Shown piece after piece: positions 47,587 through 58,960 of a DNA stretch of 64,000 bases; position 1 is the stretch's first letter, and each line of letters opens with the position of its first letter. Where the stretch lies: assembly GCA_949318235.1 (NCBI GenBank), contig OX439133.1:22968101-23032100 (forward strand). Direction: 5' to 3'. The notes beneath the pieces are model-generated. The model was not told the origin of the DNA and made no database searches. It was given only the letters and a program-made list of their open reading frames with translations. Source of the stretch: Ecdyonurus torrentis. Its lineage: Eukaryota; Arthropoda; Insecta; Ephemeroptera; Heptageniidae. The position numbers and the translations under genes were made by a program.

Positions 47587-48685
47587 CCCACTCCCACTAA
47601 AGCAGCTAGACTCAATCTCCGATTATCTGTTACTTTCTTTACAAATCCTCCGCATTCATTTTACCGGCTTACAACTCTATATATTCAAGTTCAAATTACA
47701 CTGAAGTACACTCACATTTACATACAAAATGTCGCAGTTCAAATCACAGCAAAATCTTATGCAAGACATTTTCCACGTACATACAGTCGATGTCGTGAAA
47801 TTTATATTTTATAAGAGAAGATTGTGTTAGGTCAAATAAATACATCGCAAAATATAGTGTAATTTTGATCAGTTAAAACTTTTTTTCCACTGTTTGATTT
47901 TTTTTCCCTTAACTTAATTGTTATAAAAGAATAGTAATTTTAAAATTATTACATTTATTTTTATTATTATTAATTTAAGATACTGATATTGATAATTTTT
48001 AGTTTCTGTAAAATTACAACATGAAAAATAAAATTATATTTGACTTCTCAAAAAAAAATTTTTTATTAAATTATTAAGCTTAAAATAAATAAATATAATT
48101 ATTGAATTTATTAATTATTGCTCCTTTTGAAAAACTAAATTTGTGAAACATCTTTAAGTAACAAAACAATTTAAAGATGTAAATGTTGAATAGTGAGTTA
48201 GGTTCTGATATGTAATCAGAACATGCGAGATTAGATCGGAAAGTAGTAACAAAAAGAATATCAGTATTATTAGGTTACATACCCAAAATATCTAAATCGA
48301 TATAAAGGATATAACTATATTCTAGCCTCAAGCTGTACCGATATCGTTATATTTAAAAACATTCCCCAACGATAATGATAATTTATCGATAACGATAGTT
48401 TTTCGATATAATGATGATAAAAGATCAAAGTGCAATTTTTATATTGAAATGAAATATTTTAAATCTTGCTTGAATGGTGATTACCGGCCTCATTAAGATT
48501 TTTTGTCCCCACCTTTCTTATAAATTTGTGTGAGTATTTTTTCTTATTTTTTGGAGCACAAAGTATCGTTACCATGGCGAAGAGAATTTCTTAATTTTTT
48601 TTAAAAAATTTAACAATAAACAATAACTTTAAAAACTTATGTTTAACACATCGTTAAAGTGTCGTTATCGTAAATACGCAGTTAG
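47583..48685. other. AT-rich stretch with TATCGATA-rich patch
   Basis: Around 48,290-48,430 are several CGATA words (AATCGATATAAAGG, GTACCGATATCGTTATATTT, ATTTATCGATAACGATAG), and GTGTCGTTATCGTAAATACG lies near 48,660. This resembles the ends of a decayed hAT-like MITE, but I could not pair termini with confidence. Confidence 0.35.
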
Positions 48686-48689
48686 AGCT

Positions 48690-48754
48690 CAAGACCAGAA
48701 ACGAACAGCTAAAAATTAGCACAGTGATACATTTAGATAAAATACCTTCAAAAA

Positions 48755-48797
<43 letters not shown>

Positions 48798-48956
48798 GGG
48801 GCCACCATGCTAGATTTTCAATGATTATTTTGAAGTTTTAGTCTCTTACGAGCTCATGTTATTTTCAATAATAAATTTCTCTGTTAGCTAATGGTCACAA
48901 GTATCTGTTATGTTAATAATTCATGCAAATCTTCTGATTGTGAGTTTTGGTATATA
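48690..48956 (+). mobile_element. Dispersed repeat family F, copy with poly-A expansion
   Basis: GATACATTTAGATAAAATAC, CCTTCAAAAATGTAAAA, a run of about 36 A (48,760-48,795), GGGGCCACCATGCTAGATTT, GAGCTCATGTTATTTTCAAT and GCTAATGGTCACAAG follow the family F order. The A-run sits where other copies have a short A stretch. Confidence 0.65.
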
Positions 48957-49326
48957 AGCTGGTATGGCCGAGTGGTGAAGGCAGCTGACTCGCAACTCTG
49001 TACTCCTCACCGAGTATAGGTTCGAGCCACTGCTAGGTGCGTACGTGAAGTGTGAGAGCACAACACGTTGCACGATGCATGTTTACATGCATTCCATGAC
49101 GACGCACAGTATTCGGGAGGTGCATGATTGATGTGATTGCACCGACCAGCCTGCCTAGATGTTTCCACGGTTTCTCTAGGCTGTCATGGCGAATGCCGGG
49201 CTGTGTACTTAGGCCGTGGCCAGCCCGTGTGTGCTTTTCCATTAATTGGAAAGTCCTTACCTGTCGATAAGACAATGTCTTGACTGGGACTGGGATTGGT
49301 GTATAGCACGATAACACAATATGGCA

Positions 49327-49362
<36 letters not shown>
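48957..49362 (+). mobile_element. Full-length tRNA-headed SINE
   Basis: The 5' head GCTGGTATGGCCGAGTGGTG contains an A-box-like TGGCCGAGTGG. GGTTCGAGCC, about 50 bases further on, is the B-box, so an internal RNA polymerase III promoter is present. The head resembles a Leu/Ser-type tRNA but cannot fold as a functional tRNA 3' end. A conserved body follows (TGTGAGAGCACAACACG, CCAGCCTGCCTAGATG, TTCTCTAGGCTGTCATGGCG, AGTCCTTACCTGTCGATAAG, GACTGGGACTGGGATTGG), then ATATGGCAAGC and about 33 A. Copies: 12,873-13,076, 57,963-58,537 and 59,028-59,128. The family is not one I can name. Confidence 0.92.
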
Positions 49363-49365
<3 letters not shown>

Positions 49366-49401
49366 CGATAATTGAAAAATTAAGTTTCGTATTAAAAGAT
49401 T

Positions 49402-50045
49402 TAAGGCAGTAGGTGACTGCGACTAATATTTTTATCAGCTGATATATATTTCCAAGCCCAACAATAAAAAATAACTTATTTTTGAAAGAAAATAGCCAAA
49501 AGCCAAGTATGTCCTATGATGAGTAATGAGGAAGACTAATGATTTTTGGTACAGCATTTGAGCACATTTTTAGAAAGAGCATAATTAGTAGATTCTATTG
49601 ACATCAATATTTACCTTTATTATTTAAATTTCAGCGATTAATTAATGATTTAAAAGTGGCAGCCACGCCCCCAAGAAGCCTGTGCCGTTAGTCATTTGTT
49701 TGAATTTGCAGCGGAGTCTGATCTTCTTCTGCAAATTTGGATACGAGAATTTAAAAATTCGCGTAAAATTTAAAATCTCGTATCCAAATTTGCAGAAGAA
49801 CATCAGACTCCGCTGCAAATTCAAACAAATGACTAACGGCACAGGCTTCTTGGGGGCGTGGCCGCCACTTTTAAATCATTAATTAATCGCTGAAATTTAA
49901 GTAATAAATGTAAATATTGATGTCAATAGAATCTACTAATTATGCTCTTTCTAAAAATTTGCTCAAATACTGTCCCAAAATTCATTAGTCTTCCTCATTT
50001 TATTTTTTACTCCAATATGGCGTCGAAGTGCATTCATGCGCACCT
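49402..50045 (-). mobile_element. MITE family D fragment split by a palindromic MITE
   Basis: The left piece GTATGTCCTATGATGAGTAA (to about 49,527) and the right piece ACTCCAATATGGCGTCGAAG, then CATTCATGCGCAC (from about 49,997), align with contiguous family D sequence at 55,607-55,680. A TTAAGGCAGTAGGTGACTGC at 49,402 resembles a family A terminus. Confidence 0.7.
49528..49996. mobile_element. Near-perfect palindromic MITE, 469 bp
   Basis: Arms pair from GAGGAAGACTAATGA / TCATTAGTCTTCCTC inwards, centred near 49,762. The central stems contain CACGCCCCCAAGAAGCCTGT, GCCGTTAGTCATTTGTTTGA and GCAGCGGAGTCTGAT. Both strands therefore carry almost identical 66-codon open frames, which are spurious. 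It is inserted inside a family D element. Confidence 0.9.
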
Positions 50046-51030
50046 CTGAGAAACAAACTCGTGATCTGTGGCACCCTCAACCAGCAGGCATGTTAATGTA
50101 ACACACTTCTTGGTTATAGAAACATTTTGAGACGTTTTAATCAATACAAAAAATTAACAGTTTTGTAGCCGATAGCTACATAAAAAAAACTCAATTAACG
50201 TGTAGATAATTAAAATATTTGCAATTCCAATGTGTCTAGACGCAATAAATACAATTATTACTTTTTGACAGAATTTTTAACAAAAACATAACATATTTTA
50301 TTGTTAAAACCACAATATTACATTTTAATTAAACATCAAATATTTTATTTATTTTTTGTTCTCCGCCGATATTTTTAATTTAACTTTAATTGCTATTTAA
50401 TTGTGTTTGAAATATCATGTTCAAATTAATCCTGGCCTCAGTACATTAAATCAAACACGCAAAGGAATGAGATGGGAGCATCATGTATACTGAACTCTCC
50501 TGAATAAGTTACAGACAAAGGAAGTAAAAGGCAACATTGCAATATATATTTTGCCACCCACCTCACCTGCTCTCTACCTTGACCTGTGTTATCTTTGTGG
50601 CTATGTTGCAATATTTACTATTTTTACATATCCAATGTTTTATAACTTATTCTGCAGCTTGCGGTACATAAACATATTATGTCACTTTACCTTCTGTAGC
50701 CTCACAAACTGGGGCTAGAAAACGGTAAAGTAGACAACTTTGTGAAGCCATGACGTCTGTAGCGCGGGTTGCCTACTGATTTTTTAGTTTTAAAATCTGT
50801 TTTTATATGAAAGCACATAAAATATGGATGATATGTAAATAAATTAGTAGTAAACAGTAAACCAGATCGTAATGTGTAATATAAAAATTAGTGATATTGA
50901 AACATCGTGTAGTGATTATAATTTGTGTAAATTAAACACAAACATCAGCACATCAAATATTGTCACTGAAAACTGTAAGTATAATAATAATTGTTGTAAA
51001 CATTGGCAACTGTTTGTTGTCATGTCTAGG
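50046..51030. other. AT-rich stretch, nothing firm
   Basis: At 50,670-50,780 words such as TTATGTCACTTTACCTTCTG, GAAAACGGTAAAGTAGACAA, CATGACGTCTGTAGCG and CGGGTTGCCTACTG recall the family B/C cores. This is too diverged to delimit. No exons that I trust. Confidence 0.4.
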
Positions 51031-51033
51031 AGA

Positions 51034-51197
<164 letters not shown>

Positions 51198-51371
51198 GCA
51201 GCACAAGGTATACTCTCCTAATATTTAATAATGTTAAAATTCTTAACAATTATAATACGAAACATCAAACATAATTAATGAGATTCGCACTTTACAGTAT
51301 TTTAGAATCACTTTAAATTTGTAATGTAGGTCGTGAGCTATGTTTCTAGCTGACAAAAACTGCAGCGCTCT

Positions 51372-51405
<34 letters not shown>

Positions 51406-51556
51406 TTTTTCCCATGAAACATTGGTTGAAATAAGTTTTTTTTCCTGTGTCGTTATAGAAGTCTAAAATTTGTTATAGTTTCTATTTATTAGTTGCAAAT
51501 GAGTAAAAAGAGTTGCAGTTCTAACATTGTAAAATATTGTCAAAACATGGCAAAAT

Positions 51557-51615
<59 letters not shown>
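51557..51615. repeat. (GA)n microsatellite
   Basis: About 29 GA units. A T-run lies upstream at about 51,377-51,402. Confidence 0.97.
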
Positions 51616-51617
<2 letters not shown>

Positions 51618-52292
51618 AACATGTGTTACAAGAGCAAATTGATTTAAAATTGATATAAAAATCTCGATGTTTATCTCCACGTTACCCCCACAGTGACTGC
51701 ACAGTGACAACTCAAGTAATTATCTGTGACGATCAACAACAACATGGTCTGTTCTAAACATTTGTCAATATAAAGTATGTAAAGTTTATCTTTTTTATAT
51801 TTATGTCATTTTGATATTAAATTTAAAATTGTGTGATACACTTTTGTTTTTGAAGTGAATTAACCTTTTTTATAATTTTATTTTGTAAATAATTATTAAA
51901 GTTTTTTTATTTTAATATTTATATATTCACTAAAGTATATATTTTTTTAAAAAAACAAATCTTTAAATTTTGCAAATTTCATATTATTATTTTGATATTA
52001 TTTTTACAAAAGTTGAAATATTTACGCTAAATTTTAATTTGAAATAATAACACAGTCTAATTATTATGATTTATTTATTTATTTTATAAAATAACTAATT
52101 ATTAATTAAAATAAGTAACCTGTTAATTGATAATAATACATTTTAATCATGATTTTAGATTTCTTTTGTTGCTCTGTTCAAATTGAAATTATTAACGAAA
52201 TAATGATTTTAAAGTTGGAATTTGCTCCGAACCCTTACCTTTTAATTGAAGACTTACAAAGCTTCTTAGTGGCGATGATAATATTAATAATA

Positions 52293-52579
52293 TAGGGTGT
52301 AGCCACATAACGTCATAATTATTGCACTTCGACGCCATACTGCATCAATTAACAACATTGATCAAAATGGGACCAACTTTTTTTTGTTTTTTTGTTTTTT
52401 ACTATATTCTTTGAGAAATATGTTACATTTTTAATATCATCTTTCTTGCACACTTGAGACACTACCAATTCAACCTAAAGGCCCTGAAAGGTCTTTAATT
52501 CAACCTATTGACAACATCAATGCCTTCAAAAACATTGCTTATCATATTTTTAGTAATGAAAAAATAAACAAACTGACAG
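52293..52579 (+). mobile_element. MITE family D, diverged partial copy
   Basis: ATAGGGTGTAGCCACATAAC, GTCATAATTATTGCACTTCG, ACGCCATACTGCATCAATTA and CTTGAGACACTACC match the left and middle blocks of family D. Its right end is missing; family E begins at about 52,580. Confidence 0.65.
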
Positions 52580-52953
52580 CCCAACAATACCATAAAGAAG
52601 TGCTAGCAGATGACTTTGTGTTCCTGTCTGGATTTAACTTGCTTTCTAATGGAGAAACGAAGCAGCTATAACTTGAGCTACAATGTTTTCTTGATATTGA
52701 AATTTTTACTGCAGCTTAGTGACCCTCAAAGTTTTTGCTTTCCTTAATTTCAACTAAATAGTTGAAATTTGTCAAGAAAAAAAAATAATGATAAATAATC
52801 CGATTGATTTGAAATTTAGAAGAAAGAGACCTAAATTAACCTACAAAAGGAAAAAAAAGCTTTTTTTTTTTCCTGTTTATCCTACCATAAGAAAACGTTA
52901 AATCAAGATGAGAACACAAAATCGTCTGCTAGCACTTTGTTACTGTTGTTGGT
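52580..52953. mobile_element. MITE family E, second copy
   Basis: CCAACAATACCATAAAGAAG, TGCTAGCAGATGACTTTGTG on the left. The right reads CACAAAATCGTCTGCTAGCA, CTTTGTTACTGTTGTTGG. The interior TTTAACTTGCTTTCTAATGG and CTACCATAAGAAAACGTTA match 11,874-12,236. Confidence 0.75.
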
Positions 52954-53339
52954 ACTCGCAGTTGAATTTGTCATTTTAAACTTCTTGAAATATTATTTTT
53001 GCCGACTTAAATGTAAATTAAACAAAAATAATTTTACAAATTATAGTCAATTCAGGTCAGTAGTTAACTTATATAAACTTGAAGTAAATTTGTTTAAATA
53101 ATAATAATTATTATAATAATAATTATTGTTAAGACTCATATTAAAGATATACAATTACACTTTATTTATAATTTCAATTAATAAAGCAAGTTTTGTATTA
53201 AATTATTTAATAATGTTGAGATAATAAAAACTTGCAAATCTTTGCAAATGAAAACATTTCCTTTTTTATGTAAGTGTTAAAAAGTTGAGAAATATTGCTC
53301 TAAGGCGAAAACTTTTCAATTGTTGTTCTTGTAAAAAAA

Positions 53340-53366
53340 GTTCTCTCTCTCTCTCTCTCTCTCTCC
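53340..53366. repeat. Short (CT)n tract
   Basis: About 13 CT units. The 60-codon open frame across it is not a gene. Confidence 0.95.
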
Positions 53367-53885
53367 CTATTGTTTGCCAGCAAAGTGTTTCTTACTCAGA
53401 TTTTAAAATAAAAATTTTTATCTACAAAATTAATACAATTACGATTAGAAAAACTTTAACAAAATAAATATAATAAAACCAAATTAAAATTACGTACAGT
53501 GCATGACACTACGTATAACACGAGATCTGATTGGCTCTCTTTATATCCTTGCTTTTGTTTAACTTACAAAATAATTCCTTAAATTTCAAATATAATATTA
53601 AAATAGAAAAAGATGAGCTATTTTTTTTAAATACATATAGTTTTATAATATATATTGCTACATTTTTCTAAAAATTATTTTAATGATGTGCACGATTAAA
53701 GAAGAACATTAATTCAAAAATTATAAGTAATTAATAAACTTTAGTTTGTTTGTTCTGTTGTTTGTGATGACACATGGCTTACTGTCTGGCATACAGGTGA
53801 CAAAAATATTTAACTAAATTACCTTTATGCCTTAATTACCTAACCACTTAGTGCACAATTTAGACTGACAAAGAAATTTAGTCTC

Positions 53886-54240
53886 ATTACAGTCGTCTCT
53901 CGCTTTCTTAAGCGGAAGGGAGATAAAAATTACATTCCCCAAAATATAAAAATATAATATTTTCATTTAGCTAAAATTTAATTATTTCCTTTTTTTATAT
54001 ATATATTTTTAATGTTAGACAATAACTTCTAAATTTTAAATAAAGTTTATGGACAGTAAGATATAACCAGGTTTGGCAGTTATTATCTCTTACCTTAACT
54101 TATAAAAACAAAACATTCTTCCACTGCAAAGCAATAACAATAGTAACTACAATCCAATGGAGCTTATCGGCTTAGCGCGCGGGAAAGCTAAAGGTCTCCA
54201 AATTTAACATTACACTTATGAGGAAAAGAACTTTAATTAA
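53886..54240 (+). mobile_element. Possible decayed pogo/Tigger-like MITE
   Basis: ACAGTCGTCTCTCGCTTTCT at 53,888 resembles pogo/Tigger terminal repeats, which begin CAGT and contain CTCTCG. I could not find the opposite terminus. At 54,150-54,235 CCAATGGAGCTTATCGGCTT, GGGAAAGCTAAAGGTCTCC and AACATTACACTTATGAGGAA match, inverted, 24,575-24,665 inside the hAT element. That indicates a shared repeat. Confidence 0.35.
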
Positions 54241-55384
54241 TTATTAATATTATTATTACTATTTTTAATTGCGATTTTGAGAAATCTACTCCAAGAATTT
54301 CGAAAAGAAAAAAAAGATAAACTTTTACTTCTTTTAAGCCATACAAATTTTTCAACTGATAACCTCCATTAAAAAACGTGAGTTTTAAGAATTTTTAAAT
54401 AGTATACAGTAAATAGAGGAAATTTTACAATCTAGAATCCGTCAAACGTTTATTCATAAAATTATCAAGATGCTTATTTCAGGTTTTATCGAATTTCCTC
54501 TCATATAATAGTACATTCTTGTTAACTCTATAAACAAATCCGAAGAGAACAGTTAGGAACGATATAAAATTTCATCATTAACTTTTTTAAAAATTTACAA
54601 ATATTTATAAATAAATAGTTAAACAATAATTATTTATTTAAAAGTTAATAATACGTACAAATTGTATTTTTATTTGTTTTTTGCTTAAATTTTATTATTT
54701 TAGTATAAGGTACAAAATAATTAAGATATATATATTCATGCACATAAAATTAATTTTATTTTCTTTTAATAAGAAAATTTTAAAAATATAATAATACTAT
54801 ATAATAATGCAAATTAAACTGTTTCTGTATGTTTATATTTCTCACACGTCCATGTAACCATAACAATTATTATTATTGATGAATATTTTTAATTTGAAGT
54901 TATTTTAAAATTTAATGTTCCATAATCATTATCAAACCAGACGTTGTCTGAATATTTTTACAACATTTTTAATACATATTTTCAGGTATATGTTTTTCCT
55001 TTTCATTTAGCTACAATATAGCATGAGAAAAAAAAAAAAAAAATCTATTTAAAATGACATAAAAATGAACATAAAAAGTAAAAGTTAATTGATTTTCTGA
55101 AGAGTAGTTTTATAACTTACAAAGCTTTCGTGCAAAATATAAATGAAAAAATGTAGTAAACGTATGTGCGTGTTTTCAATTAAATTTCTATTATTGTATT
55201 CAACATTAATAATTATCACTTTACTGAACAAGCAGAGCTTACTAAACGACTGTATTATCACAAAACTTAAGTCTAAATTATATGAAATTAGACCACATTA
55301 CATCACTGCAAAAATACCTGATCATCAGTACTAAGAAATCTTGACAATAATCCTCTCTGCAGAAACCTGTTGGATGTTCTTATG
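54241..55384. other. AT-rich stretch, nothing recognised
   Basis: No transposon ends or exons that I can support. A 63-codon open frame at 55,143-55,334 is unremarkable. Confidence 0.4.
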
Positions 55385-55689
55385 TATAGGGTGTATGCAT
55401 TCATGTTAAAGTCGACGCCATGTTGGATCACTCAATAACATGGGTCACATAGGAAAATAACTAATTTTGCCAGTTGAAAAATACAAGCAATATTTTTAAG
55501 AGCATTGATGTTGTAAATATGTTGAATTAGTATCTCAAGTATGTGAGAAAAAAAATAATAACAAAAATTAATTGATTTTGCAAAGAAAATGTTAAAAAAC
55601 GGAGTTTGTCCTATGCTGAGCAATGTTCTTTATTACGCCAGTATGGCGCACAAGTACATTAAATATGATGTCATGTGCATACACCCTTT
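55385..55689 (-). mobile_element. MITE family D, full inverted copy
   Basis: Left TATAGGGTGTATGCATTCAT, GTTAAAGTCGACGCCATG. Right GTACATTAAATATGATGTCA, TGTGCATACACCCTTTGG. It is colinear with the reverse complement of 7883-8190. The minus open frame at 55,432-55,623 is inside it. Confidence 0.85.
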
Positions 55690-55734
55690 GGAATATAATC
55701 TGATTACTTTTATATTTTGTGTTATTTGTCGTTA

Positions 55735-55988
55735 GATTGTTGACAACTATTGTATTATACGAAATATATGAAAATACTGTGAGGTATAGAATTTGCGTGA
55801 ATATTTCTGTTTATGACGTCAGAAACACAAAAATTAGTATGAAAATGTTGTGCGGGGTTCCATAAATCTAAATGTTCTAATCACTGCTACAGCGCTACAG
55901 TTGAGTTCTGAAACAAACTAATGCTATTTATGTAAGTCGCATCAAGTGTTTTGTGATGTAACTGTTTTCTTCTGGTCTATGCCTTTAA
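55735..55988. mobile_element. TTAA MITE family B, right part
   Basis: TTTATGACGTCAGAAACAC, ATGTTGTGCGGGGTTCC, CTACAGCGCTACAGTTGAG and TTCTGGTCTATGCCTTTAA match the inverted family B copy at 14,312-14,639. The left terminus is decayed. It belongs to segmental-duplication copy 1. Confidence 0.75.
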
Positions 55989-56291
55989 GTGATGACGTAG
56001 TGTCGATGTAAGTACGATGAGTACCAGTGATATCTCTGTCTATTTCACTGGTACATACACCACTGGTAGTGAGTAAACATTTGTAATGTTTATTCTCCAG
56101 TGTTCAATTTTGTATAATTTTAGTTGCTCTCTATGCATTACAATTTGGTGTATGCAAATGCATGCTTATAGACAAATTTTAGAGAGTATTATCTTTAAAC
56201 TACCAGCCTATACTTCTTTGTAGTTTCAGTGTAAAAGTGTTTTTCCCAACATGAAATTCACTACTTTGTAAATATATTATAAAAACACTGT

Positions 56292-56479
56292 CTCCGCGTC
56301 AAAAGCGAGCATCTACACTTTCCAGATTTCCGACGAAACGACTATCTACACTTTCCGAGCAGCGCTGTAACTCGAGTATCGGCCATAAGCTTAACATTGC
56401 AGATGCTCGGCGGCGGAAAGTGTAGATAGTCGTTTTGTCGGAAATCTGGAAAGTGTAGATGCTCGCTTTTGACGCGGAG
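56292..56479. mobile_element. Small foldback MITE, 188 bp
   Basis: CTCCGCGTCAAAAGCGAGCA, TCTACACTTTCCAGATTTCC, CGACTATCTACACTTTCCG on the left. The right arm CGGAAAGTGTAGATAGTCG, GGAAATCTGGAAAGTGTAGA, TGCTCGCTTTTGACGCGGAG is its complement. Each arm holds two CTACACTTTCC words. It is absent from duplication copy 2. The minus open frame (66 codons) is a shadow. Confidence 0.85.
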
Positions 56480-56945
56480 GCATAGAATTTATATATCAAA
56501 CTTGGAGAACTTACTATTCACAATTTTAATCCTTAGCCTTCATAACTTTTTTCAATGTCAGTAATATATATAGTCATACGTTAGTTAACCCAAGTTAACC
56601 AGCGTGACGATCAAAAAGACGAAAAAGTACGATTATTTCGCAGTAAAGATTTTAATGGGTAAAATTTTATATAAAAAATTATTTAATAATAAATTAAGCA
56701 TTACATTAATTTTGTACAAAATTCGATTTTTATCAACTATATATTTAAAAATAATAATAATAATAAAATTAAAAACAATATTAAAAAATAATGTTATTAA
56801 AAAAATAATAATACTGTTATGCATATAATGTGTATATTGTTTCATTATAAATTAAAAACATTTTTGCTGTAAAAACTACTGAGTTTGATGAAATTTTGTT
56901 TCTACAAAATAGTTGTAAATATATGAAACATGTGAAAAATTATGA

Positions 56946-57950
56946 TATATAATTAGAGAGCGCAAAAATAGTCGATCATTTTGACAAAATAGTCGACTAT
57001 ATAGTCGATGATTTATGGTGCATATAGTCGATAAATAGTCGACTTTATACAAAAAAGTCGAAAAAAGTCGATTTTTTAAACATAAATTTATTATAAAGAA
57101 TGATAAAAAAGAGAGATTTTGTGAGTAAAAAATTATTTAATTTAATGTTAAACAGTAATTTTAGTATCTAAATACTCAAATTAGGGATCGGCGATATATA
57201 GAAAAGTATAGATACTTTTTATATCGGGTATTTTCAAAATTACTATAATACTAATTAAATAATGTCGAAGAAAATTATCGATATATCTGAAAAATATCGA
57301 CGACTTGCTAAAACGCGATAAAAACAATGAAAAAAAAAATAAGAGGGTATTACAAAAATACTATTACAAAATAGTATCAAATTTACCTAGGACTCGCATC
57401 AGGCAAGGCACGGCAGAGAGTTCTACTGTACAGCTAGAGATGATTCATACACAACATCTACTAGCTGACTGAGCTGTGGAGGTAAGTGGCAGTGCGCTTT
57501 TATACACAGTGCCCTCTCAGCTGCACGCGCTGATTCGTTGGTACAACAGAGCGCGCAAAAACTAGCTTGCTATTTGAATGATAAATAAATTACTATGAAT
57601 TTTTTTCAAAAAGTATCAAATACCGATAGTCAGATTTATGTATCGATATATCGATACATATCGCCTCAAAAAAGTATCGATAATATCGATATTATCCGAT
57701 ATATCGATATATATCACCGATTTTTAGTGGAAATCTCCTTAAAAACTTTAAAAAAAAGTGCAAAATAGTCGACAAATAGTCGATTTATCGTGAAATAGTC
57801 ATTAAGCTCGAAATAGTCGAAAATAGTCGATTTTTTTATTGGTTTAAAATGCCCCATTTGTTGAGATCAGTGGAGATATGAAATAATACTAGCAATAGTC
57901 GACATAATGGCAATAGTCGAAAAACTATTTTTGCGCTCTCTATATATAAT
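56946..57950. mobile_element. hAT-like element with 8-bp target duplication
   Basis: The element is 56,954-57,942 (989 bp). TAGAGAGCGCAAAAATAGTC on the left pairs with CTATTTTTGCGCTCTCTA on the right. Identical TATATAAT flanks it (56,946-56,953 and 57,943-57,950). Subterminal regions repeat ATAGTCGA many times on both sides. It is absent from duplication copy 2. A second element is nested at 57,182-57,732. Confidence 0.9.
57182..57732. mobile_element. Nested MITE with TATCGATA subterminal repeats
   Basis: TAGGGATCGGCGATATATAG on the left and ATATATCACCGATTTTTA on the right are inverted. TATCGATA-type words are dense near the right end (about 57,640-57,715). The middle has a GC-richer patch (GGCAAGGCACGGCAGAG; CAGCTGCACGCGCTGATTCG) with TTTTATACACAG, which might be promoter debris of a parent hAT. 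No target duplication is clear. Confidence 0.65.
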
Positions 57951-57962
57951 AAATATATTTTC

Positions 57963-58537
57963 TTTTTTTTTTGCTTGCCATATTGTGTTATAGTACTACA
58001 CCCATCCAAATCCCAGTCAAGAAATTGTCTTATCGACAGGTAAGGACTTTCCAATTAATGGAAGAGCACATACGTGCCGGTCATGGCCTATAAGTACACA
58101 GCCCGGTATTTGCCATGACAGCCTAGAGAAACCGTGGAAATATCTAGGCAGGCTGGTCGTTGCAATCACATAGATCATGCACCTACCGAATGCTGTGCGT
58201 TGTCATGGAATGCATGTAAACATGCATCGTGCACATGTTGTGCTCTCACACTTTACGTACGCACCCAGAACACGGATAAAAACAAGTACGAAATTATTAT
58301 GCTAGCCCATATTCAGCACAATTTATTCAATACAGCATAATTTATGCTATACTGCATAATAGCTATGTTACAATAGCATAAATAGTATGTTATACAGCAT
58401 AATTCATTATGCTAGAATAACGTACATGCAGCATAAATTATATGATCTATTCTTTCCGTGCAGTGGCTCGAACCTATACTCGGTGGGAAGCACAGAGTTA
58501 AGAGTCAGCTGCCTTCAACACTCGGCTATACCAGCTC
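57963..58537 (-). mobile_element. SINE copy interrupted by a MITE
   Basis: It reads backwards from AGCTGGTATAGCCGAGTGTT (58,537) through GGTTCGAGCCACTG, CTAGGCTGTCATGGC and ATATGGCAAGC to poly-A (T-run on plus). Flanking ATATTTAT on the SINE strand occurs at both ends, consistent with an 8-bp target duplication. A 195-bp MITE (58,268-58,462) splits it just after the B-box. Confidence 0.9.
58268..58462. mobile_element. MITE family G inserted in SINE
   Basis: Precisely interrupts the SINE between GTACGCACC and CAGTGGCTCGAAC. The ends ACACGGATAAAAACAAG and CTATTCTTTCCGTG are weak inverted repeats. The interior is rich in AGCATAAATT and AATTTATGCT, like the other family G copies. This copy gives the best boundaries for the family. 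Confidence 0.8.
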
Positions 58538-58729
58538 AGTATAAATATGGTGTTGAAATATCACATATTTATGTCACGTTGTTTTCACATATTCTTGATA
58601 TTGTGCAACGAAGCGCCAAAAAAAATCATTTTACATGACACCAAATTGTGTAGAACCTTGATATGCAAAATCAAGAAATTTGATGTTGGATGATTTTAAT
58701 TGGAATTTTTTTTTTCATTTGTAGTACTT

Positions 58730-58730
<1 letters not shown>

Positions 58731-58770
<40 letters not shown>
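58731..58770. repeat. Poly-A tract of about 40
   Basis: An uninterrupted A-run absent at the equivalent site of duplication copy 2 (near 63,198). Confidence 0.95.
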
Positions 58771-58771
<1 letters not shown>

Positions 58772-58960
58772 CATAATATATCAAAAACGAAAATTATTTT
58801 CTCAAGAACAAAATTTAATTCTCTAATTTTAACCCACATAAAAAATATAAGCCAAAAACTCTTACCTATAATAACAAAACCCTGTCTTCTCTTTTGTCAA
58901 AGTGCCGATCTCAATTGAATTTTCAAACTTTTAGATTACCTTCTCAAATCTCCATTTTTA

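Larger units (their letters stand above)
55700..58960. repeat. Segmental duplication, copy 1
   Basis: Non-repeat sequence here is colinear with 60,600-63,395. Shared blocks are TGGTGATATCTCTGTCTATT-like text with TTTCACTGGTACATACACC, TAATGTTTATTCTCCAGTGT, AATTATTTAATAATAAATTA, TTATGTCA-TTGTTTT, TATGCAAAATCAAGAAA and TTTTGTCAAAGTGCCGAT. Copy 1 is interrupted by a foldback (56,292-56,479), a hAT element (56,954-57,942) and a SINE (57,963-58,537), all absent from copy 2. The downstream poly-A at about 58,731-58,770 is also specific to copy 1. Confidence 0.85.

Noticed and set aside
48961..49030. Apparent Leu/Ser tRNA gene (A- and B-box)
   Set aside because: The sequence continues into a SINE body with a poly-A tail, is repeated elsewhere with the same body, and lacks a proper acceptor stem end.
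50500..50620. Micro-exon-like pattern on the minus strand (CACAG ... GCAG|GTGAGG)
   Set aside because: Only about 16 bases between sites, beside an inverted repeat (GGCAACATTGCAATATA). Chance is more likely.
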